Shown: one piece after another, positions 1 through 6,047 of the stretch
Position numbering within the stretch: position 1 is the stretch's first letter
How the letters are laid out: each line of letters begins with the position of its first letter
Source of the DNA: Acidobacteriota bacterium
GTDB lineage: Bacteria > Acidobacteriota > Terriglobia > Terriglobales > Acidobacteriaceae
Direction of reading: 5' to 3'
Length of the DNA stretch: 6,047 nt
Assembly: GCA_021780095.1 (NCBI GenBank)
Contig: JAJXZK010000172.1
Coordinates: forward strand, 1-6,047
The notes under the pieces: model-generated
Seen by the model: only the letters and a program-made list of their open reading frames with translations
Databases searched by the model: none
Told to the model about the DNA's origin: nothing
Translations under genes and position numbers: made by a program

Positions 1-1
1 T

Positions 2-181
2 GTGTTGAGTCGCCTGGGCAAAATCGGTCTTACGGTCGTACTGTTTTTGATCGGAACAGGGCTATCGAAAAACACAATTCGTCGCGTGGGAGTTCGTCCC
101 TTTCTTCAAGGTGTGTGCCTGTGGGCAGTGATAGCAACCGGGTCGCTGCTAGCGATTCGAGCGGGGTGGATCACTCTCTAA
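2..181 (+). CDS. YeiH/UPF0324-family membrane protein (putative sulfate exporter), C-terminal fragment
   Basis: This is the 3' end of a gene that begins before the window; the frame is open from the left edge and stops with TAA at 179-181, giving 59 visible residues. The translation contains a KIGLTVVLFLIGTGLS stretch (about residues 7-22) followed by a basic loop with VGVRPFLQGV, then a second hydrophobic helix (about residues 34-52, LWAVIATGSLLAI). This pattern matches, from memory, the last two transmembrane helices of the YeiH/UPF0324 family of about 10-helix inner-membrane proteins, often annotated as putative sulfate exporters. The actual substrate is unproven for most members and cannot be deduced from this tail. 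The gene converges on tamB with a 68-base gap, and nothing suggests a functional link. The GTG at position 2 is not a real start, since the family is usually around 330-350 residues. Confidence 0.8.
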   Translation: MLSRLGKIGLTVVLFLIGTGLSKNTIRRVGVRPFLQGVCLWAVIATGSLLAIRAGWITL

Positions 182-230
182 GCCGGTCGGAGCGCGACTG
201 AATATAGGTTTCCTATGTGAGAAGGGATGA

Positions 231-261
231 AGCCGTCACACCTTTGCGGCTACCATTTTTT
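231..261 (+). terminator. weak candidate Rho-independent terminator between convergent genes
   Basis: An inverted repeat AGCCG (231-235) / CGGCT (247-251), with an 11-base loop and one possible extra U-G pair, is followed after four bases by a run of six T (256-261). It would end transcription of the plus-strand transporter gene just inside the 3' end of tamB. The stem is short and the T run is not directly adjacent. The T run also encodes the Lys-rich end of TamB on the other strand, so it may be coincidental. An alternative pairing TGTGA (216-220) / TCACA (236-240) overlaps it. No convincing terminator for the minus-strand genes was seen in the gap. Confidence 0.25.
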
Positions 262-3200
262 CTTAAGGAGAGTATCGAACGCAACTCCGCCGTTCTGGTC
301 GCGGGTCACACTGAACGACAGTCGGGGCGAGACATTGTACTGGCCCATGATCACCTGATTCTGCGTGGTCGCGACGTTGGTAGAGAAAGTGACGAAGAGA
401 TTGCCGGTGACCCGTTGCTGAATGGTGATGACGGCTCCGGACGGCCCCTGGATGCTGCCGCCGGCTAACACAGGGTTGATGGAGAGTTGGGAGATGCCTG
501 CGATTTTTGCAACACGGCTGGTAATTTGGCTGCTGACCTGAGAGGCGACCAGTCCCATGGCAGCTTGATTGGTCGGGGTCGCCGGATTGGCGGCGCTGGC
601 TTCGGTCGTCTGACCGAACGCGAGCAAGTTAATGATGTCTGCAGCGGGTAGCGATGGATCTGAAGTGTAGTTTGTGTGCAGTTGATCTGCCGGGCCATTG
701 AAGCGCAGATGGATGTTGTATTGCTGGATGGTCGTGTTCAGGGCAAGGTTGATCACGGGTTGCGTCTCGGACGGGTTGACGAACTGAACAGTTCCTCCGC
801 TGACAGTGAACCGATTGCCGTTGAAGATTACATCTCCATTCGTAAGATTGATGCGACCCAGAATCACTGGCTGAGCGACGGTACCGCGCACTTGCAAGTT
901 GGCGGTTCCGTCCACGCTAAGGGTGCGGCTGACCAAGTTCAAGTTATTGATGGAACTAATCGCGATGTTCAATCGAGTATTTTGCGCAAACCCTTGCGAC
1001 GGTGGAGGAGCTATGCCTCCGGAGAACTCGCTGGTGACGCTGGCTAAATCGAAGTCGGGCGTGAACGAGAGATTCTCAATCTGTACGCGGCCGCCGAGTA
1101 CGGAATTTTCCGCATTCCCGGCCAGCCGAATATCACCTGCTAGCTCCTCACGAACGCCTCGAGGGTAGAGCATGCGAATATCTTTGGCGGCGACTCCCAA
1201 GTCGAACTGAAGCGATGGGCGGAAGGTAACTCCGCCCTGCGCGGTCACAGTGCCGCCGCCGGAGTTTGCCTTGAAGGCTTTGATGTTGAGGCGATCCTTG
1301 GTGAGGGTTAGGACCCCGTTGCCGTGTTGAAGACCGAGCGGCAGGTCACCGCCGTAGAAGCTGGCATCGACGACATCGACCTCCCCTTGAATGTTCGGAT
1401 CGGTTCTCGCGCCATAGGAATTGATGTTGAAACGTAGTTGCCCCGAACTCCTGAAGTCCGGGGCAAGGAGTTGTGCGATTTGTAGGTTCATCGTCCCCAG
1501 AAGCAGCAGTTCGATGGAACGATTGCCGACCGTCGGAATGGTCCCTTGCAATTGCAACTCTGTATCGGTGCCGCGTATTGAGACCCTCTGGAGTTCGAGC
1601 AAGCCATGGGTGTAGTCCATGTGGATGGGAGACGCTGCAGCGAGCTGGACTGAATTGCCATAGTTCAATTTCAGCTCGGGCAGCGTGACGTGGGCCTCAA
1701 TTTGTTTCCAATTTTTTAATGGACCATGGAGCGTCGCATGGACTTCCGTCATGCCGCCCAGGTTAGCAGCCTGTGCCGGCCCATACGCAGCCAGCAAGGG
1801 CTGCAAAGGGATCGATTGTGTGTCGATTGAGGCGTCCGTAAAATAGTCCTCTGTCAAATTGGTCTTTGCGTGTGCCCGTATCGAACTGTGGATCGCCTTG
1901 GAGTCGATATCCGCCGTTGCGACATGATTTGCGATGGAAGCCTGCAACGTCACTCCATCGATTGTTTGGTGAATGATTTGAAGCTTCGATGTCTGCAGGG
2001 TTAGGTTGAACTGCGGGTTATTTAGCAGTCCTACGCCGCTTGCGTGCAGATCGACGTTACCTGTTACGTCAATGTGGTGAACCTGGAGAATTTCGAGGTG
2101 GTCCAGTAGTATGCCGGTCGCCGATAATTCCGCGATATAGCTTTTTTGTTCGGGGCGGACGCTGAATGCGGTTTGCAACGTCCCGGAAGCGAGATGGGCC
2201 GAGAGGTTGCCTTGAATCTGCCCGTCTGACCCAGTGAACTTCAACTTTGCGGAGCGGATCGGCTGCTCATAAACCGTGGCCTTGGTTAAGGAAATATCTC
2301 CGCGGCCGATAGGGTTCAAGGCAGTTCCATGGATATGCAGATTTGCCGCCAACGTTCCATCTACAGGGAGGCTCGAATGGACGAGCTTCGTCACGCCGAC
2401 AACGTCGAGCTGTCTGGCGTCGAGTTCAAGCTGAACCGGATTCTCCTTCGTGAACGACCAATTGTGGAGTGCAACGCTACCTGAGAAATCGACGGTTCCA
2501 TGCGCCTCTTGAATCAGGGTTCCATGCTGGATCCTGACTCCGGATGGACTCGCGGACAAACTCGCTCGTAGTGATCGCCAGTGGGTCCCGCGGATCAGAA
2601 GATTGGAAGCGGTCAGCTGACCCGCGATGTGAGGCGCCGAAGCGGAACCGTTGATCAGCCCGATGAATGAGCCCATTCCGCCTAACCCAAGCGGGCTAGA
2701 GTTGCTACTGGCGCCTGGGTGAAATGCATCGGCGAGCGCTTGAACTTCGGCCAGGTCACTGGATTTGAAATGCACCGCCAGGCTGGATCGCCGGCTAACG
2801 GAGCCATTCATCGTGAGGGAGGTTTGCGGCATCTGGAGGTAACTTTTAGTGATTTCGACTTGCCGCTTTGCAGCGCTGTAAGCTCCATGAATCACTCCCG
2901 AGACGGGAAGCGCGTTTGCTTTGCCTTTTTTCGCGCGAAGATCTCCGCGGATGGATAGAGTTGTCTGCGCCTCCAGATTTCCGAATGTTCGTCCCCATTT
3001 GGCATGGACGGCGCCGTTCAATGCTCCACGGAGTGCCACCCCTTTTGTGGCGGTGATGGGCACCCCGAGCTGCTGCGCGCTTGCCATTGAGATTCCATGG
3101 AGGGAAACGTTCAGCAATGCATGTGAGTCGCGGCCTATGTTGTGGATGATCATATCGCCATCGGCCGCACCTCCGAGCAGGTTAGCGTGAGCCCGCTGGA

Positions 3201-4251
3201 CACTCAAGTTGCTATTCTTGAACGAGTAGCGAGCGGCAACGTCACGTGCCTGCGTTCGAATCCGCTTCTCGCGCACATCTAGCTGCTGGCTGGTCAATGA
3301 CCCTTCCACCGTCAATGAGTCGAGGAGGGTCAACTGCGAAGAGTGCTGATAGTGAACGAAACCGTTGGTCACGATGCTACCGGAAGGTATCGAAGGATTC
3401 TGGAGGATTTGTCGGACTACGGCGCCGTCGAGAACCGCGTCGTATTGGGCATTGATGGTCGGGTCTCCATAGTGGCTGAGCGCGGCTGTCGCGTTGAATT
3501 CAGAGGATCCGCTGTCGATCGTCGCGTTGGTCAAATAGAAAGTGTTTGGAGTCGCCTTGAAGCGTGTTTCCAGGTTGTGAGGGATGGGGTTGAACGAACC
3601 AAACTGCAATTGACCATCACGATAACTGAGCGACCCCGCATACGCCCGTTTTGCAGTATCGAACGACGAGGAAAAATTGACATCGCGCAGTTCGGCGTCG
3701 AGTGGGATTCTCTTGTTGTTGTCATACAGTTCTCCGTGATGCAGCGACGCATGACGCACCCCGAGCTCAAAAATATTGGTGTTCGAGCCGGCGGTACTTT
3801 TTAGAGTGGGCAGGTTGGAGATACCGCGAGCATTGGTAAGGATTCGTACCACCGGATGCTCGACGCCAATATTCTCGAAATGCCACTTCTTATACCAGAT
3901 CGAGACAATCCGAAATTGGAGCCCAATATGTTGAACCTGCAACAACGGCGGAGTGGAGTTGGGGGCAGAGCCATCGATTGTCAGTCCATATAGGTCCAAA
4001 CTTAAATCGGTTAAGTGAAGCGCAAAATTCTGAAGCGTGACGCGAGTCCCAAGCTTTTCGCTCGCGATTTGGTCGGCCTTGTGCAGCAAGTACTGATGGA
4101 ACCGAGCATTGTGGAAGATCGCGATGACTCCAACCACCAGCAATAGGAGAACAATCCCGATGCCGCCGGTGATCCATAGCAGAACTCTGCTCCACAACCT
4201 GCGTTGCTTCGTGTCGTTGCCGGGTTCTGGAGAGGGTGATAGAGAACTCAT
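250..4251 (-). CDS. tamB: TamB-like translocation/assembly module protein (AsmA-like superfamily, DUF490 C-terminus)
   Basis: This is a 1333-residue protein, close to the 1259 of E. coli TamB. Residues 1-22 are polar with a basic cluster (KQRRLWSR), and residues 23-46 form one transmembrane anchor, giving an N-in topology with the rest in the periplasm. The long middle is made of AsmA/TamB-like repeating beta-strand segments rich in alternating polar and hydrophobic residues. From about residue 953 (QGEVDVVDASFYGG) to the end lies the TamB/DUF490 domain, with the hallmark TSDPSLPAADIINLLAFG at about 1196-1213. The protein ends in FDTLLKKKW. In known systems TamB forms a hydrophobic beta-groove bridging inner and outer membranes, partners with an Omp85 barrel, and acts in outer membrane protein assembly and phospholipid transport. 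An Omp85 gene lies immediately upstream. I chose ATG at 4251 because a good ribosome binding site precedes it; an in-frame TTG at 4305 would add 18 residues inside the upstream gene. The frame is intact throughout. Confidence 0.93.
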   Translation of the reverse strand: MSSLSPSPEPGNDTKQRRLWSRVLLWITGGIGIVLLLLVVGVIAIFHNARFHQYLLHKADQIASEKLGTRVTLQNFALHLTDLSLDLYGLTIDGSAPNSTPPLLQVQHIGLQFRIVSIWYKKWHFENIGVEHPVVRILTNARGISNLPTLKSTAGSNTNIFELGVRHASLHHGELYDNNKRIPLDAELRDVNFSSSFDTAKRAYAGSLSYRDGQLQFGSFNPIPHNLETRFKATPNTFYLTNATIDSGSSEFNATAALSHYGDPTINAQYDAVLDGAVVRQILQNPSIPSGSIVTNGFVHYQHSSQLTLLDSLTVEGSLTSQQLDVREKRIRTQARDVAARYSFKNSNLSVQRAHANLLGGAADGDMIIHNIGRDSHALLNVSLHGISMASAQQLGVPITATKGVALRGALNGAVHAKWGRTFGNLEAQTTLSIRGDLRAKKGKANALPVSGVIHGAYSAAKRQVEITKSYLQMPQTSLTMNGSVSRRSSLAVHFKSSDLAEVQALADAFHPGASSNSSPLGLGGMGSFIGLINGSASAPHIAGQLTASNLLIRGTHWRSLRASLSASPSGVRIQHGTLIQEAHGTVDFSGSVALHNWSFTKENPVQLELDARQLDVVGVTKLVHSSLPVDGTLAANLHIHGTALNPIGRGDISLTKATVYEQPIRSAKLKFTGSDGQIQGNLSAHLASGTLQTAFSVRPEQKSYIAELSATGILLDHLEILQVHHIDVTGNVDLHASGVGLLNNPQFNLTLQTSKLQIIHQTIDGVTLQASIANHVATADIDSKAIHSSIRAHAKTNLTEDYFTDASIDTQSIPLQPLLAAYGPAQAANLGGMTEVHATLHGPLKNWKQIEAHVTLPELKLNYGNSVQLAAASPIHMDYTHGLLELQRVSIRGTDTELQLQGTIPTVGNRSIELLLLGTMNLQIAQLLAPDFRSSGQLRFNINSYGARTDPNIQGEVDVVDASFYGGDLPLGLQHGNGVLTLTKDRLNIKAFKANSGGGTVTAQGGVTFRPSLQFDLGVAAKDIRMLYPRGVREELAGDIRLAGNAENSVLGGRVQIENLSFTPDFDLASVTSEFSGGIAPPPSQGFAQNTRLNIAISSINNLNLVSRTLSVDGTANLQVRGTVAQPVILGRINLTNGDVIFNGNRFTVSGGTVQFVNPSETQPVINLALNTTIQQYNIHLRFNGPADQLHTNYTSDPSLPAADIINLLAFGQTTEASAANPATPTNQAAMGLVASQVSSQITSRVAKIAGISQLSINPVLAGGSIQGPSGAVITIQQRVTGNLFVTFSTNVATTQNQVIMGQYNVSPRLSFSVTRDQNGGVAFDTLLKKKW

Positions 4252-4255
4252 GTGG

Positions 4256-4262
4256 TCCTTCT
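4256..4262 (-). promoter_or_regulatory. ribosome binding site of tamB, overlapping the upstream stop codon
   Basis: On the minus strand AGAAGGA begins at the last base of the upstream TAA stop (4264-4262) and ends four bases (CCAC) before ATG at 4251. The spacing is slightly short but acceptable. This decides the start of tamB in favour of the ATG over the TTG at 4305, which has no clear Shine-Dalgarno sequence before it. Placing the site on the stop codon suggests translational coupling with the Omp85 gene. Confidence 0.7.
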
Positions 4263-6047
4263 TAGAAAGCCTGCCCAATACTGATGAAATATTGAGTTGC
4301 CGCAATTCCAGGCACCGGATTTAGATTGCGCCCAAGATCGATGCGGATCGGTCCGACGGGGGTGGCGTATCGCAAGCCTGCGCCGACGTTGTTCGAATAC
4401 AGCGATGCAAAGTCATGGAAGCCGACGATGGGGAATACGTTGCCGCCATCATAGAAGACCGCCACGCCCAGATTCTTCTTGATCGGTAGTGGAATGCGAA
4501 ATTCTGAATTGAGGATCAGGAGCTCATTGCCACCCCTCGGCACTTGAATATAGGTGCAGTCGGTAGATGAGCCGGTGTTGCACACCTGGACCGGCCTCTG
4601 CGGGCCGGCGCTATCGAGGGGAAAGCCTCGCAAGGTGCTTCCGCCGCCGCTGAAAAACGCTTCGCTTAGGGGTACGAAACTGCCGGAAAACGACTGGGCC
4701 AACCCAATACGAATGCTGTTGGCCCAAATAATGTTGTGCATAATCTTTTTAAAATATGCAGTTTGCATCGTTAGCTTTGCAAAATCCACATTCGACCCCA
4801 ACTTCGTAGAATTGAAATCGATTTCGTCGCTTTGCAGCAGTCCCTTGTGGGCATCGATCGGATTGTCTCGGGTGTCGTGCGTGAAGCTGGCGGAAACGGT
4901 CGACAGGCGAATATGCTGATCCTCCGACGGCACCAGTTCTGGAATCTCAATATTCGTTAAATCGGTTTTGCTGAAGCTGTAACGCAGGAAGAAGATGTTC
5001 TTCTTGGCGTTGTCGAGCGGGCGTTGGATTTGGTAACTGGCTATTTCCTGCTGCGATGAGAAGATCGGATTTTCGCCGTCGTGCTCCACAGTCAACGCCA
5101 AGGTCGAGGTCCATTTCGACCACAAGAAATTGGGATCAATGTAGTATGCACCCCCCCGTTGGTCTAGTCTGCCGGCAAATGCAGTTAGGGATAGGGACTC
5201 TCCCTTGCCGCGCATATTGTTGCGCGTATATTCGAACGTTCCTCGAGGACCGTAGTATGTCTTCTCGCTGGTTGTAAAATTTGCCGGCAAACCGACAGGC
5301 GGCAGATTGGGAATCGCGACTGTACCGCTGGGAATATTTCCGCCACGATTCACCATCTCAAAACCAAAACCATACGTGATCTGATTTCTTTTCGCCTCAT
5401 GCACCTTGACGAGCACGTCTTCTTTTGTCTGCGTGGTGATTCGCCGCCTGGGATCGACCTCTGCCCAATCGAACACACCGGTATTGTTGTAGAGACTGCT
5501 CTCCGACGTGAGGAGGTTTGTTTCCGTCAAAGGCTGGTTCGGCTGGATGGATGCAATATCTCGATCAATGAGACGCTGCTGCGTATGTTGCCGGCCTAAA
5601 GTGAGGATGTCGGTCGTGAAAACTTGAGGACCTTCACTGATGTGATAGGTGACATCGACGTGATGCGGCTCGCTCTTGGACACGGATTTCGCAGTCTCTC
5701 GAAAGGTCGCGGTGAGATAGCCCAGCTCCAGATATCGGGCGAGAATGTTGTTTCGGTCGGTCTGTACCAGCTTTTGCGAGTATGGTTTGCCGGGGCCGAG
5801 CCGCAGGCCATTGGGAGCAAACTGAGCTTCCGCCAAAGTCTTGGCACCCTCTATGTGCAGAGAGTTGACGACATCCCGAGCGCCTGCCTGAATCCGAAAT
5901 GTGACCCGAATATTTCCCCCGTTATTCACCACCGCGGGAGTCACTTTGACTTCGCTGAATCCATCCTGGCGACCAGCTTCGTGCCCGCGGAGATCGGAGC
6001 GCGGACGGCTCTCAAATGCAGGTGGAAGAAATTGTTGCTGGCAGCTT
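4262..6047 (-). CDS. BamA/TamA-family (Omp85) outer membrane assembly protein, 5'-truncated by window edge
   Basis: The last 594 residues are visible. The frame stays open to the right edge, so the signal peptide and N-terminal POTRA domains lie outside; the GTG at 5944 is internal, not a start. Numbering from the edge: the end of one POTRA (about 1-55, with GFSEVKVTP), a second POTRA (about 58-140, with NSLHIEGAKTL and YLELGYLTATF), a third (about 142-222), then the beta-barrel (about 224-594). Barrel hallmarks are FTHDTRDNP (388-396), the loop-6 motif GGGSTLRGF ending at 475, VAVFYDGGNVF (528-538), PVGPIRIDLGRNLNP, and a C-terminal strand ending in Phe (YFISIGQAF) that fits the beta-signal recognised by the Bam machinery. 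Omp85 proteins insert barrel proteins into the outer membrane, with POTRAs facing the periplasm. Adjacency to tamB suggests a TamA role, but a Cys pair after LRGF (489 and 497) resembles E. coli BamA, so I give no symbol. The gene is likely co-transcribed with tamB. Confidence 0.93.
   Translation of the reverse strand, partial: SCQQQFLPPAFESRPRSDLRGHEAGRQDGFSEVKVTPAVVNNGGNIRVTFRIQAGARDVVNSLHIEGAKTLAEAQFAPNGLRLGPGKPYSQKLVQTDRNNILARYLELGYLTATFRETAKSVSKSEPHHVDVTYHISEGPQVFTTDILTLGRQHTQQRLIDRDIASIQPNQPLTETNLLTSESSLYNNTGVFDWAEVDPRRRITTQTKEDVLVKVHEAKRNQITYGFGFEMVNRGGNIPSGTVAIPNLPPVGLPANFTTSEKTYYGPRGTFEYTRNNMRGKGESLSLTAFAGRLDQRGGAYYIDPNFLWSKWTSTLALTVEHDGENPIFSSQQEIASYQIQRPLDNAKKNIFFLRYSFSKTDLTNIEIPELVPSEDQHIRLSTVSASFTHDTRDNPIDAHKGLLQSDEIDFNSTKLGSNVDFAKLTMQTAYFKKIMHNIIWANSIRIGLAQSFSGSFVPLSEAFFSGGGSTLRGFPLDSAGPQRPVQVCNTGSSTDCTYIQVPRGGNELLILNSEFRIPLPIKKNLGVAVFYDGGNVFPIVGFHDFASLYSNNVGAGLRYATPVGPIRIDLGRNLNPVPGIAATQYFISIGQAF

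Noticed and set aside
204..216. Perfect short inverted repeat ATAGG-TTT-CCTAT in the intergenic gap
   Set aside because: A 5-bp AT-rich stem with a 3-base loop and no adjacent T run on either strand is too weak to call a terminator or operator.
217..468. 83-codon plus-strand open frame at the end of tamB
   Set aside because: It is antisense to the conserved TamB C-terminal domain and has no recognisable motif. Its apparent start codon is in the short intergenic gap without a convincing ribosome binding site.
3343..3804. 153-codon plus-strand open frame
   Set aside because: It lies wholly antisense to tamB, its translation is low in recognisable domains and arginine-rich like other antisense shadows, and the minus-strand frame there continues without a break as a typical TamB beta-repeat region.
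4554..4919. 121-codon plus-strand open frame inside the Omp85 gene
   Set aside because: It is antisense to the LRGF loop and barrel strands, which are strongly conserved family features. No independent evidence of coding was seen.
5942..5944. GTG as the start codon of the Omp85 gene
   Set aside because: The frame remains open to the window edge and the upstream residues (GFSEVKVTP) complete a POTRA domain, so this GTG is an internal valine.
1..6047. A new defence, mobile or RNA-based system
   Set aside because: Essentially the whole window is explained by three protein genes of known families. No direct repeat arrays, transposase or integrase genes, tRNA-like sequence, or structured non-coding stretch was seen.

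Overview
The window is an ordinary, densely coded piece of a Gram-negative (diderm) chromosome. It holds an envelope-biogenesis gene pair on the minus strand and the tail of an unrelated transporter gene on the plus strand. The protein style suggests an acidobacterium (Terriglobia-like): a long TamB directly downstream of a BamA/TamA-type barrel gene, moderate GC, and a TamB ending in a basic-plus-Trp tail. This taxonomic guess rests on recall, not on a search.

Layout: positions 2-181 (+) encode the last 59 residues of a YeiH/UPF0324-type membrane protein (putative sulfate exporter family). Positions 182-249 are a 68-base gap between convergent genes, with only a weak terminator-like hairpin at its right edge. 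Positions 250-4251 (-) encode a complete TamB-like protein of 1333 residues. Positions 4262-6047 (-) encode the C-terminal 594 residues of an Omp85 outer membrane protein (POTRA domains plus 16-stranded-type barrel), whose 5' end lies beyond the right edge.

The Omp85 gene is upstream of tamB on the same strand, and only 10 bases separate its stop codon from the proposed tamB start. The tamB ribosome binding site overlaps that stop codon, so the two are almost certainly co-transcribed. By analogy with characterised systems, TamB is anchored in the inner membrane and spans the periplasm as a long beta-structured groove. Its C-terminus contacts the POTRA domains of an Omp85 partner in the outer membrane. 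The pair would serve outer membrane protein assembly and/or phospholipid transport between the membranes. The barrel protein carries a cysteine pair just after its LRGF motif, as in E. coli BamA, so it may be a BamA-like rather than a TamA-like partner.

I saw no RNA genes, mobile elements, CRISPR arrays, large repeats or signs of a new defence or mobile system. The many other open frames are antisense shadows of the two long minus-strand genes.
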